From NCBI GenBank assembly GCA_021793115.1, contig JAJYTJ010000005.1, forward strand, positions 1 to 49,573: a stretch of DNA of 49,573 nucleotides, in the 5' to 3' direction. Shown in pieces: positions 41,664-49,573 of this stretch (position 1 is its first letter; every line of letters begins with the position of its first letter). The notes beneath the pieces were generated by a model. The model did not search any database. It was not told the DNA's origin and saw nothing but the letters and a program-made list of their open reading frames with translations. A program made the position numbers and the translations under genes. Source of the DNA: Actinomycetes bacterium. GTDB taxonomy: Bacteria; Actinomycetota; Actinomycetes; Actinomycetales; Cellulomonadaceae.

Positions 41664-42311
41664 TCAGGTGGCGGCGACGGCTCGGGTCGCCGCCACCTCG
41701 GCGGCGCACGGCCGGCCCGTGGCCAGGGGCACGAAGATCTCGTCGGACACCTTGACGAGGAACTCGGAGTCCAGCGGCTCACCCGAGACGAGCAGGCGGT
41801 AGGCGATCATCGCCGAGGGCACACTGGCGACGAGGTCGAGGTCGAGGCCGGGCCGCACCTCCCCGCGCGCGGCGGCGCGCTCGAGCAGCGCCCGGACCAG
41901 ACCCACGCGCGGCCGGACCATGCGCTCGTGCACCACCGAGGCCAGCTCGGGGGCGTGCGGCAGCTCGGAGACGAGCCCGGCGAGCGCCTGCCACACCCCC
42001 TCGTCGTGGTGCTTCAGTGCGCGAAGCGCGGCGAGGTCGCCGGCCAGCGAGCCGGTGTCCGGCACCCGGTCGATCGTCAGCGCCGTGTCGGCGCTGCACA
42101 TGGCGGCATCGAGCACCAGCTCGGCCTTCGAGGCCCACCGGCGGTACACGGTCGCCTTCCCGGCCCCGGCACGGGCGGCCACGGCCGCCATCGTCATGCG
42201 CTCGTAGCCGTGCTCGGCCAGCTCGTCGCGTGCGGCCTGCAGGATCTCCGCGTCGCGCGTCATGTCGCGCGGCCTACCCAGACGTCGCGGCTCCATCGTC
42301 TGCGTCGTCAT
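41664..42311 (-). CDS. TetR family repressor
   Basis: A 215-residue dimeric repressor. After a basic RRLGRPRDM start, the HTH reads ILQAARDELAEHGYERMTMAAVAARAGAGKATVYRRW (in parts, residues 24-62). The C-terminal ligand domain follows (TetR_C-type). GAGGAGG is 9 bases before the ATG at 42311. It is divergent from the MFS efflux gene, and a 34-bp palindrome lies between them, so it most likely represses the pump until the drug binds it. Confidence 0.92.
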   Translation of the reverse strand: MTTQTMEPRRLGRPRDMTRDAEILQAARDELAEHGYERMTMAAVAARAGAGKATVYRRWASKAELVLDAAMCSADTALTIDRVPDTGSLAGDLAALRALKHHDEGVWQALAGLVSELPHAPELASVVHERMVRPRVGLVRALLERAAARGEVRPGLDLDLVASVPSAMIAYRLLVSGEPLDSEFLVKVSDEIFVPLATGRPCAAEVAATRAVAAT

Positions 42312-42368
42312 CGTGGTCAGCCTCCTCGGGTATTCCCCGCATCCTTTCGCGTCGGGCGAACAAAGTTA

Positions 42369-42402
42369 CGGAACTATCGGGTTCCAGAACCCATCGGTTC
42401 CG
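42369..42402. promoter_or_regulatory. TetR operator covering the MFS promoter
   Basis: CGGAAC-N4-GGGTTC, a 2-base centre, then GAACCC-N4-GTTCCG: four perfect 6-bp half-elements over 34 bp. It ends 2 bases before the MFS -10 box (42405-42410), covering the -35 zone. The double-dyad pattern fits binding of two TetR dimers. Confidence 0.7.
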
Positions 42403-42404
42403 AT

Positions 42405-42410
42405 TATGGT
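42405..42410 (+). promoter_or_regulatory. -10 box of leaderless MFS gene
   Basis: TATGGT, then 7 bases and the ATG at 42418. This fixes the start over an upstream ATG at 42262, which would put the operator inside the gene. Confidence 0.6.
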
Positions 42411-42417
42411 AGCCCGC

Positions 42418-43893
42418 ATGCCCCAAGAACCTCGCCGCTGGTGGATCCTCGCCACCGTCGCGCTCGCCCAGCTCATGGTGGTGCTCGACGCCACCATCGT
42501 GAACATCGCCATGCCGTCCGCCCAGCACGACCTCGGCTTCTCGGACAACAACCGGCAGTGGATCATCACCGCCTACGCGCTCGCGTTCGGCAGCCTGCTG
42601 CTGCTCGGCGGGCGGCTGTCCGACCTCATCGGCCGGCGCACCACCTTCCTCATCGGCCTCGTCGGCTTCGCCGGCGCGTCCGCCCTGGGCGGCGCCGCGC
42701 AGAGCTTCGACTGGCTCGTCGGCGCCCGCGCCCTCCAGGGCGCCTTCGGCGCGGTGCTCGCACCCGCCGCGCTCTCCGTGCTCACCACGACGTTCACCGA
42801 GCCACGGGAGCGCTCGCGCGCGTTCGGCGTCTTCGGCGGCCTCGCCGGGGCCGGCGGCGCGATCGGCCTGCTGCTCGGCGGATTCCTCACCGAGCACTTC
42901 AGCTGGCGCTGGACCCTCTACATCAACCTCGTCTTCGCGATCCTCGCCGTGTTCGGTGCCATGACGTTCCTGCACGCCAGCCGGGGCGAGAAGCGGCAGC
43001 GCCTCGACGTGGCCGGCGCGGTGCTCGGCGGCGCGGGCCTGTTCGCCCTGGTGTTCGGCTTCAGCCGCGCCGAACCGGCCGGCTGGGGCTCGCTGCAGAC
43101 CTGGGGGCCGCTGGTCGCCTCGGGCGTCCTGCTCTCGCTGTTCGTCGTCCGCCAGACCATGGCGGGGCACGACGCGCTGCTGCCCCTGCCCGTGGTCGTC
43201 GACCGCAACCGCGGCGCGGCGTTCCTCGGCATCCTCATCGCCGGGGCCGGGATGTTCGGCGCCTTCCTGTTCGGCACCTACTACATGCAGACGCAGCTGC
43301 ACTACTCGCCGTGGCAGACCGGACTGGCGTTCCTGCCGCAGATCGTCGTGCTCGCCGGGTTCGCCCAGCTCTCGACGAACGTGCTGCTGCCCCGGCTCGG
43401 CCCCAAGGTCATGGTGCCGATCGGCCTGGCGCTGGCCGGCATCGGCCTGCTGATGCTGACCCGGATCGGCGTCGGCAGCACCTACACCGCCGACCTGCTG
43501 CCCGGGCTGCTCCTCATGGGCGTCGGCATGGGCTCCGCGATGCCGGCCGCCATCCAGACGGCCACCCTGGGCGTACGTCCCGACCACGCCGGTGTCGCCT
43601 CGGCCGTCGTCTCGACCGCCCAGCAGGTGGGCGGCGCCATCGGCACGGCCGTGCTCAACACGCTCGCCACCACGGCCGCCACCCGCTACGTCACCGACCA
43701 CGCGACGACCCGTCCGCCGGCGCCCGGCGTGCTCCTGCAGGGCGCTCTCACGAGCTACACCACGGCGTTCGCCTGGTCCGGGACGATCTTCCTCACCGGC
43801 GCGCTCGTCACGGCGCTCGTGTTCCGGCGCCGCACCGCGGTGGTGGTACCGCAGCTCGTCGAGCAGGCAGCCCCGGTCCCCGAGCCGGTCTGA
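42418..43893 (+). CDS. drug efflux MFS transporter, DHA2 (14-helix) type
   Basis: A 491-residue proton-driven exporter. The start WWILATVALAQLMVVLDATIVNIAMP is the DHA2 helix-1 signature with motif D1. Loop motif A reads GGRLSDLIGRRTT near residue 60, and motif C-like GLAGAGGAIGLLLGG lies near helix 5. About 14 helices are counted. A weakly charged end follows. Divergent from the TetR gene and probably controlled by it. Family resemblance is to EmrB/QacA; the drug is unknown. Confidence 0.93.
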   Translation: MPQEPRRWWILATVALAQLMVVLDATIVNIAMPSAQHDLGFSDNNRQWIITAYALAFGSLLLLGGRLSDLIGRRTTFLIGLVGFAGASALGGAAQSFDWLVGARALQGAFGAVLAPAALSVLTTTFTEPRERSRAFGVFGGLAGAGGAIGLLLGGFLTEHFSWRWTLYINLVFAILAVFGAMTFLHASRGEKRQRLDVAGAVLGGAGLFALVFGFSRAEPAGWGSLQTWGPLVASGVLLSLFVVRQTMAGHDALLPLPVVVDRNRGAAFLGILIAGAGMFGAFLFGTYYMQTQLHYSPWQTGLAFLPQIVVLAGFAQLSTNVLLPRLGPKVMVPIGLALAGIGLLMLTRIGVGSTYTADLLPGLLLMGVGMGSAMPAAIQTATLGVRPDHAGVASAVVSTAQQVGGAIGTAVLNTLATTAATRYVTDHATTRPPAPGVLLQGALTSYTTAFAWSGTIFLTGALVTALVFRRRTAVVVPQLVEQAAPVPEPV

Positions 43894-43899
43894 CCGCTC

Positions 43900-43943
43900 A
43901 CCGTGGGCCGGCCGGGGCACGACGAGCCCGGCCGGCCCACGGT
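43900..43943 (+). terminator. strong hairpin after the MFS gene
   Basis: Arms 43900-43916 and 43927-43943 pair perfectly over 17 bp with a 10-base loop, just after the MFS stop. No T-run, as is common for actinobacterial terminators. Confidence 0.7.
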
Positions 43944-44047
43944 CACGCCCAGCCGGCACACCGCTGGAGCACAGTGTTGCGACGAGGGTCGCGCGACGTT
44001 CACCCGGTGATCCATTGCGGTTCAGGACGTCCGAATAGACCTTTTCC

Positions 44048-46204
44048 ATGGACATCCGCAGACGCCTTCTCGGGCTCACCAGTGTCGCCGCAGCCGGCCT
44101 CGCCACGGTTGCTCTCGTCGCCGCACCGACCGGGGCCTTCGCCACCGACGACGGCGGGCACCCGCGGTCCGGGGCGACGATCACCACCACCGGGCTGCAT
44201 CCCGGCCAGATCAAGCACGTGTGGCTCATCATCCTGGAGAACAAGTCGTACGACGCGACGTTCACCGGGCTGAACCAGAACAGCTACCTGTGGAAGACCC
44301 TGCCGTCCCAGGGCGCGCTGCTCAAGGACTACTACGGCACCGGCCACTACTCGCAGGACAACTACACGTCGATGGTCTCCGGGCAGTCCGCCTCGCTCGA
44401 CCTGCAGTCCGACTGCGACGTCTCGGCCAAGGACCTCGGCTCCAACGCCACGATCGTCACGGCGCACACCGGCCCGGCGTTCGGCCGCACGGACAACTTC
44501 GGCCAGGTGGTCTCGTCCGCCGGCGCCAACGCCTCGGACGGCCAGAACGGCTGCGTCTACCCGTCCGACGTGCCGACCCTGTTCAGCCAGCTCGACGCCG
44601 CCAAGGTGCGCTGGAAGGGCTACGCGCAGGACCTGCACAACCAGCCGGGGCGTGAGGACGGCCCGGCGGGCGCACCCGGCACCGCCGCCAACAACCCGAC
44701 GACGAACCCGACGAGCATGAAGGCGCCGTTCCAGCCGGGCGTCACGTCCCTGACGGGCGCGCAGGCCGACGACCAGTACGTCGCCAAGCACTTCCCGTTC
44801 CCGTGGTTCCACTCGATCATCGACAACCCGGCCGACACCGACCCGTCGCACATCACGAACCTGGACGACTCGACGAACGGCCTGGTCGCGGACCTCCGCA
44901 AGCCAGCCGACCAGGCGCCGGCCTTCTCGTGGATCACACCGAACAACTGCTCCGACGCCCACGACGCCACGTGCGTCGGCAACAACCTCTCGGGCGCGTT
45001 CCTCACCAACGGCCAGCCCGACTACACGGCGGCCGGCTACGCGGGCACGTACGACCCGCAGACGACGACGCCGACGAACCACACCGGCGGCCTGTACGCC
45101 TCCGACCTGTTCCTGCGGTACTACATCCCGCTCATCGAGCGTTCCGCCGCGTTCAAGGACGGCGGCCTCATCGACATCACGTTCGACGAGGCGAACCCGC
45201 CGTTCGCCTCGATGTCGTTCAACAACGCGACGGACGCCACGGCCGTGGCCAGGGCGGCGACGCGGAGCGAGCTGTACCGGTACACGTCCCCGACGGCCAA
45301 GGACTTCGCCGCGGCCGCCACCCCCTACCCGGCCCACCAGTTCCCGGCCCCCGGACCACTGGCGCGCGACTACGTCAAGGCCGACCTCGCCGGAGAGAAC
45401 ATCGACGGCAGGAACGTCGACTGGGAACCCACCGGGCCGAACTCGACACTGGCGACCGACGCGCTCGGCAACCAGATGTACCCGGGCCCCGGCAACAACG
45501 CGTACATCACGCGGCCACCCTCGTGCGAACAGGACACCACGCTGGTGAACGCCGACCGCACGAACTGCGTCGTCGGTGAGAGGGCCAGCGGCGCGAGCTA
45601 CGGCTACTCCGGCGCCAAGGCGATCGCCGCCAGTGCCGTGGCCGGCAGCAGCGTGATCATCGGCCCCGTCACCGCGACGGACTCCGGGCGCGGGGTGTCC
45701 GGGGCCGGCATCCCGGCGGGCGCCTTCATCGGCTCGACGACCAACTCCGGCCCGGTGCTGGTCTCGGCGCCGAACCAGCCGGTGACCGTCTCGTCCTTCA
45801 CGCTGGTCGACGCCCGTGGCCGGACCCTACGGACCACCGGCGCCGTGACCGGCGTGACGCTGTCGGCCACGGGCGTGCCCGGTCACCTGGCCGCCGGCCA
45901 GACCCCGGTCGCGACGTTCGACGCCCGGGACGCGACGCCGGGCGGCGGCATCACCGGTTCGGTGCTCATCTCGCCGCTCATCAAGCCCGGCACGGTGTCG
46001 ACCACGAGCTACAACCACTACTCGTGGCTGCGGACCATGGAGGACATCTTCCAGGTCTCCCGCGGCACCGGGACCGCGGCGCTGACCGCCGGCACCGTCT
46101 CCGGCGGCCTCGACGGGCTCGGCCACCTCGGCTTCGCCGCCCAGGCGGGGCTCCGGCCGTTCGGACCCGACGTGTTCACCAACGCCCGGACGACGCGGCG
46201 CTGA
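44048..46204 (+). CDS. secreted phosphoesterase (alkaline phosphatase superfamily)
   Basis: A 718-residue exported protein. The signal peptide has RRR near residue 4, a hydrophobic core LTSVAAAGLATVALVA and a probable cut after AFA near 32; two Arg then another make a Tat-type start possible but not certain. The mature part begins HVWLIILENKSYDATF, the phosphoesterase motif (PF04185-type, shared by phospholipase C and acid phosphatase) whose Glu and Asn bind metal or phosphate. DITFDEANPPFA near 380 is a further metal-site segment. Substrate probably a phosphate ester outside the cell. Confidence 0.85.
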   Translation: MDIRRRLLGLTSVAAAGLATVALVAAPTGAFATDDGGHPRSGATITTTGLHPGQIKHVWLIILENKSYDATFTGLNQNSYLWKTLPSQGALLKDYYGTGHYSQDNYTSMVSGQSASLDLQSDCDVSAKDLGSNATIVTAHTGPAFGRTDNFGQVVSSAGANASDGQNGCVYPSDVPTLFSQLDAAKVRWKGYAQDLHNQPGREDGPAGAPGTAANNPTTNPTSMKAPFQPGVTSLTGAQADDQYVAKHFPFPWFHSIIDNPADTDPSHITNLDDSTNGLVADLRKPADQAPAFSWITPNNCSDAHDATCVGNNLSGAFLTNGQPDYTAAGYAGTYDPQTTTPTNHTGGLYASDLFLRYYIPLIERSAAFKDGGLIDITFDEANPPFASMSFNNATDATAVARAATRSELYRYTSPTAKDFAAAATPYPAHQFPAPGPLARDYVKADLAGENIDGRNVDWEPTGPNSTLATDALGNQMYPGPGNNAYITRPPSCEQDTTLVNADRTNCVVGERASGASYGYSGAKAIAASAVAGSSVIIGPVTATDSGRGVSGAGIPAGAFIGSTTNSGPVLVSAPNQPVTVSSFTLVDARGRTLRTTGAVTGVTLSATGVPGHLAAGQTPVATFDARDATPGGGITGSVLISPLIKPGTVSTTSYNHYSWLRTMEDIFQVSRGTGTAALTAGTVSGGLDGLGHLGFAAQAGLRPFGPDVFTNARTTRR

Positions 46205-46215
46205 GCATCCTCCCT

Positions 46216-46253
46216 CGGCGGCGTCGCCCGGCTCCGGCCGGGCGACGCCGCCG
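46216..46253 (+). terminator. strong hairpin after the phosphoesterase gene
   Basis: Arms 46216-46232 and 46237-46253 pair perfectly over 17 bp with a 4-base loop, 11 bases after the stop. No T-run. Confidence 0.75.
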
Positions 46254-46274
46254 CCCACCCACGATCGGACAACC

Positions 46275-46832
46275 GTGACGATCCGCCGCCCGGGCCCCCT
46301 CGCCGTCCTGCTCGTCGCCGGCGTCAGCGCGCTGACGGCGTGCTCGTCGGCGGCACCGTCGCCCACGCCCCAGACCACCGGCATCGGAGCCTGGCCAACC
46401 TTCCTGCCGACCCCGACGGCCGAGGGTCGCGCCCACGGCAGCACCTCCGACCCGGCGCTGTCCTACGCCGGGAGCCCGGTGGTGGTCGCGCTGCCGAGCG
46501 GCACGGTGACGGTCGACGTGCAAGGCCCCTCCTACCCGGCCGGGACCGCGCTCGGTGCCACCGAGGTGACCTGCACGTTCACCGTGGTCCTCTCGGACGC
46601 CAGCACGCCGGTCACGTTGACCGGCGCCAGGTTCGACGTCCTCGACCACACCGGCGGCGTGCACGCCCTGACGCCCGCGCCCGGGCAGACGATCCCGGCG
46701 ACGGTCCAGCCCGGCACGGCGACCACGCTGCTGCTGGCTGCCACGGTGCCGAGCGGTGAGGGGATGCTGCGGTACGCACCTGACGGCGGAGGGGCCGCCG
46801 CCGCATGGGACTACGTCGCCGAGACGGACTGA
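46275..46832 (+). CDS. putative lipoprotein
   Basis: A 185-residue exported lipoprotein: basic start, hydrophobic core and lipobox VSALTAC with Cys at residue 23, then a Ser/Pro/Thr linker. The mature domain is beta-rich, with VTCTFTVVLSDASTPVTLTGARFDVLDHTGG in parts, resembling the DUF4352-like immunoglobulin-type fold. The GTG at 46275 has no strong ribosome site. Function unknown. It starts after the terminator of the gene before it. Confidence 0.78.
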   Translation: MTIRRPGPLAVLLVAGVSALTACSSAAPSPTPQTTGIGAWPTFLPTPTAEGRAHGSTSDPALSYAGSPVVVALPSGTVTVDVQGPSYPAGTALGATEVTCTFTVVLSDASTPVTLTGARFDVLDHTGGVHALTPAPGQTIPATVQPGTATTLLLAATVPSGEGMLRYAPDGGGAAAAWDYVAETD

Positions 46833-46923
46833 CCTCCTCCTCCTCCCACGGTCTGATGTGGAGGGATCGCAGAGGGTTCTGCGGGCCGATGCAGACCACA
46901 GCCGAGAGGCGCACCATCAGGAC

Positions 46924-48153
46924 ATGGGTCGGGTATCAGGAGTCATCGGTCGTCACCCCGTGCTGCGCTGGGTCGCCCCCGCCGCCGCCATCGCCGTCGC
47001 CGCGGCCGTCACCGTCGCGACGTCAGCCGCCGCCAGCGCGGACAACCATCCGGTGCTGCCACCGATCACGGCCGAGCAGCTGCTCACGAATGCGCTGCAG
47101 ACCTCCACCCGCGCCCTGTCGGGGACCGTCAAGGTCTCGTCCGACCTCGGCCTGCCGCAGATCCCCGGCGTGAGCGGCTCGGTCGCCGGCACCGGTGTGG
47201 TGCCGGACGCCGCCGCGTCGGCCGCCGCGGGCGCGACGAGCACCTCGGGCGCCCTCACCGGGCTCGCCACCCTGCTGACCGGCAGCCACACGCTGCGCGT
47301 GTGGGCCGACGGCCCGGACCGCTCCCGCGTCGCCGTGATCTCCCCGGGCGGGGAGTCCGACATCATCCGCAACGGCACCGACCTGTGGCTGTGGCAGAGC
47401 GCCGGCAAGCAGGCGCTGCACGCCACCCTTCCGGCCCGGTCCGCGGCCGACAAGGCGGCCCAGCTGACGCCCGCCCAGCAGCAGGAGCTGCAGAAGGTCG
47501 TCGGGCAGCTGCCCACCACGCCGCAGCAGGCCGCCCAGACGCTGCTGACCCTCGCCGGTCCCACCACCGACGTCACGCTCGACACCACCACGACCGTCGC
47601 GGGCCGCGCGGCCTACCAGCTCGTCGCCACCCCGAAGACCAAGGGCACGCTCGTCGCCCGCGTCGTCGTGGCGATCGACGCGCAGACCTCCGTGCCGCTG
47701 CGGACCCAGGTCTACTCGACGCAGCGCAGCGCCGCGGCGCTGTCCGTCGCCTTCACCGACGTCAGCTTCACCGCACCGCCGGCCGCCACGTTCACGTTCA
47801 CCCCGCCGGCCGGGACCACGGTCAAGCAGTGGCAGCAGCCCACGACCAAGCACAGTGCGACCAGCACCGGCACCAAGCCGCAGGTGAGCACCACCGGCAC
47901 CGGCTGGGCGACCGTGGTCGTCGCGCACCTGCCGGCCGGCGCCACCACCGGGTCCACCGCCGGCACCGGCTCCGCCACCCGCAGCAGCCTGCTGGGGATG
48001 CTGCCCAAGGTCAGCGGCAGCTGGGGCAGCGGCCACGCCCTCACCGGGACGCTGTTCTCCGTGCTGATCACCGACAACGGCACGGTGGCGGTCGGCGCGG
48101 TGCCCGTGGAGACGCTGGAGAGCGCCCTCGCGCAGGCCGGATCCGGTCAGTGA
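46924..48153 (+). CDS. exported LolA/RseB-like lipoprotein-carrier-fold protein
   Basis: A 409-residue protein with a signal or anchor helix (APAAAIAVAAAVTVATSAAASA, in part, residues 16-38). The domain after it, with TGSHTLRVWADGPDRSRVAV, GGESDIIRNGTDLWLW and later YQLVATPKTKGTLVARVVVAID, in parts, resembles the LolA/RseB half-barrel that binds lipid or lipopeptide. A Thr/Ser linker precedes a short C-terminal domain. Its stop overlaps the ABC ATPase start as GTGA, suggesting the pair works together at the membrane. Confidence 0.75.
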   Translation: MGRVSGVIGRHPVLRWVAPAAAIAVAAAVTVATSAAASADNHPVLPPITAEQLLTNALQTSTRALSGTVKVSSDLGLPQIPGVSGSVAGTGVVPDAAASAAAGATSTSGALTGLATLLTGSHTLRVWADGPDRSRVAVISPGGESDIIRNGTDLWLWQSAGKQALHATLPARSAADKAAQLTPAQQQELQKVVGQLPTTPQQAAQTLLTLAGPTTDVTLDTTTTVAGRAAYQLVATPKTKGTLVARVVVAIDAQTSVPLRTQVYSTQRSAAALSVAFTDVSFTAPPAATFTFTPPAGTTVKQWQQPTTKHSATSTGTKPQVSTTGTGWATVVVAHLPAGATTGSTAGTGSATRSSLLGMLPKVSGSWGSGHALTGTLFSVLITDNGTVAVGAVPVETLESALAQAGSGQ

Positions 48154-49079
48154 CCCCGGCCCTCGCCACGGCGGGGCTGACCAAGCGCTTCGGGAGCCAG
48201 ATCGCGGTCGACGGCATCGACCTCGAGGTCCCGGCGGGTGCCGTCTACGGGTTCCTCGGACCCAACGGCTCGGGCAAGACGACGACGATCCGGATGGCGC
48301 TCGGGCTCGTGCGCCCCACCGCGGGCACGGTCACGCTCCTCGGCCGGCCCATGCCGGGCGACCTCGACGAGGTGCTTCCCCGCGTCGGCGCCCTGGTCGA
48401 AGGGCCGGCCTTCCACCCGTACCTGTCGGGACGCGCCAACCTCGAGCGGCTCGACGCCGCGGACCGGTTCGCCGACCGGCGCACGTCGCGCCGACGCATC
48501 GACGCCGCGCTCGACCGTGTCGGCCTGCTGCACGCCGCGACGAAGCGCTACCGCGCCTACTCGCTGGGGATGCGGCAGCGGCTCGGCATCGCGGCGGCGC
48601 TGCTGATGCCGCGCGAGATGCTGGTGCTCGACGAGCCCACCAACGGGCTGGACCCGCAGGGCACCCGGGAGGTGCGGCAGCTCATCGCATCCCTCGGCTC
48701 GGACGGCGTGACGATCATCGTCTCCAGCCACCTGCTGTCGGAGATCGAGCAGATCTGCAGCCACCTGGGCGTCATGCGCACCGGCACGCTGGTGGCGCAG
48801 GGACGCGCCGACGAGCTGCGGGCCTCGCGGCGCACGTCGGTGCGGCTGGCGACGCCGGACGTCACGACGGCCGCCACCGTCATGGCCGGGCTGGGGCTCA
48901 CCGACGTGGCCACCGCCGGCGAGGCGGTCACCGCGGTGCTGGGTGAGGTCCCGTCGGAGCAGGTGGTCGCCGCGCTCGTCGCCTCCGGGGTCGCGGTCCG
49001 CGAGCTCGTGGTGAACCGCGCCCGCCTCGAGGACCTGTTCATCGAGCTGACCGGGGAGGGTTTCGATGCCGGCCGTTGA
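48150..49079 (+). CDS. ABC transporter ATP-binding protein
   Basis: A 309-residue ATPase of the drug or lantibiotic exporter kind (DrrA/CcmA-like). Walker A is GPNGSGKTT at about 36-44, the Q-loop position is poorly conserved, the signature is YSLGMRQRLGIA near 135, Walker B is MLVLDEPTNGLDP near 157, and the switch His is in SSHLLSEIEQ near 190. A C-terminal domain of about 80 residues follows. The GTG at 48150 overlaps the LolA-like stop, and its end overlaps the permease start by 14 bases. Confidence 0.93.
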   Translation: MTPALATAGLTKRFGSQIAVDGIDLEVPAGAVYGFLGPNGSGKTTTIRMALGLVRPTAGTVTLLGRPMPGDLDEVLPRVGALVEGPAFHPYLSGRANLERLDAADRFADRRTSRRRIDAALDRVGLLHAATKRYRAYSLGMRQRLGIAAALLMPREMLVLDEPTNGLDPQGTREVRQLIASLGSDGVTIIVSSHLLSEIEQICSHLGVMRTGTLVAQGRADELRASRRTSVRLATPDVTTAATVMAGLGLTDVATAGEAVTAVLGEVPSEQVVAALVASGVAVRELVVNRARLEDLFIELTGEGFDAGR

Positions 49080-49573
49080 GCAGCCCGTCACCGCCCAGCC
49101 GGCAGTGGCCGCCTGGCTGCGGCTGCTGCGCTCCGAGATGCGGCTCATGCTCAGCCGCCGCCGCAACCAGGCCGGGCTGGGTGTGCTGGCCGCGATCCCC
49201 GTCGTCATGGCGATCGCCGTGAAGATCGCCAACCCCAGGAGCCAGCACCAGGGCGAGAGCTTCTTGTCCGCGATCGTCGGCAACGGGTTCTTCGTCGCGC
49301 TCGCCGCGCTCGTCGTGGAGATCGGGCTCTTCCTGCCGCTGGCCATCGCGATGCTGTCCGGCGACGCCATCGCCGGCGAGGCGCAGATCGGGACGCTGCG
49401 CGGCCTGCTCGTCGTGCCGATCGCGCGGAGGCGGCTGCTCGTGACGAAGTACGTCGCGCTCGTCCTCGGCTCGTTCATCGGGGTGCTCGCCGTCGCGGTC
49501 GCCGGCATCGTCGCGGGCGGCGCGCTGTTCGGTCTGCACCCGGTCGCCACCCTGTCCGGCACCACGCTGGCGC
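49066..49573 (+). CDS. ABC transporter permease (ABC-2 type), truncated by window end
   Basis: The ATG at 49066 has GGGGAGGG 5 bases upstream and stays open to the window end, giving 169 codons. After a short cytoplasmic start, WLRLLRSEMRLMLSRRRNQ leads into a first helix GLGVLAAIPVVMAIAVKIA, in part. A second helix FFVALAALVVEIGLFLPLAIAML and the segment GDAIAGEAQIGTLRGLLVVPI, in part, match the ABC-2/NatB-type pattern, where GTLR contacts the ATPase. Forms an exporter with the preceding ATPase. Confidence 0.88.
   Translation, partial: MPAVEQPVTAQPAVAAWLRLLRSEMRLMLSRRRNQAGLGVLAAIPVVMAIAVKIANPRSQHQGESFLSAIVGNGFFVALAALVVEIGLFLPLAIAMLSGDAIAGEAQIGTLRGLLVVPIARRRLLVTKYVALVLGSFIGVLAVAVAGIVAGGALFGLHPVATLSGTTLA

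Noticed and set aside
1..49573. rRNA, tRNA or CRISPR arrays
   Set aside because: None was found by reading; no regularly spaced direct repeats with unique spacers and no rRNA-like stretches are present.

Overview
The window is dense, very GC-rich DNA from an actinobacterium. GTG starts are common, and many genes begin only 6-8 bases after a TANNNT box, which is the leaderless arrangement usual in Actinomycetota. Gene content (DUF3039 plus helicase pair, SecA2-like ATPase, DUF222/HNH protein, DUF2510 protein, PadR/HAAS pair) fits Micrococcales, perhaps a Cellulomonas-like organism. The family-level placement is a guess. No rRNA, tRNA or CRISPR array was seen.

1-12.7 kb: pncB (NAD salvage); a two-helix membrane peptide; a DUF3039 gene overlapping a superfamily II helicase; an autoregulated-looking padR with a frameshifted HAAS-type partner; then a six-gene minus-strand amino-sugar operon (ROK repressor, lipoprotein binding protein, two permeases, ROK kinase, nagB) with an operator-like palindrome at its head and a 15-bp intra-operon hairpin. 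A PfkB kinase follows. 12.7-30.5 kb: pgi, an S4 RNA-binding protein, a luxS-mtn pair that degrades S-adenosylhomocysteine, a beta-propeller membrane protein, a GGDEF-like/acylphosphatase/Nudix/MFS cluster, an NYN-type nuclease, hydrolases, rlmC, an aldo-keto reductase, secA2, a glycosyltransferase and a DUF898 protein.

30.74-39.04 kb: an 8,292-bp integrative element has inserted into a gene for a luciferase-like (LLM) flavin monooxygenase. Removing 30744-39035 rejoins that gene in frame as a 340-codon protein. A large serine integrase lies at the right end with its start codon and -10 box inside the attachment-site arm. The element carries an excisionase-like HTH gene in an operon with a P-loop ATPase, a set of small leaderless genes, a three-gene Cys-rich operon, a perfect DnaA box, and two regions sharing a GAACTC/GAGTTC motif. 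No transfer, capsid or known defence gene was recognised, so its lifestyle is open.

39.8-49.6 kb: a DUF222/HNH gene with a perfect LexA-type box on its start codon; a TetR/MFS divergent pair whose palindrome covers the MFS promoter; a secreted phosphoesterase; a lipoprotein; and a LolA/RseB-like exported protein coupled to an ABC ATPase and a permease cut off by the window end.
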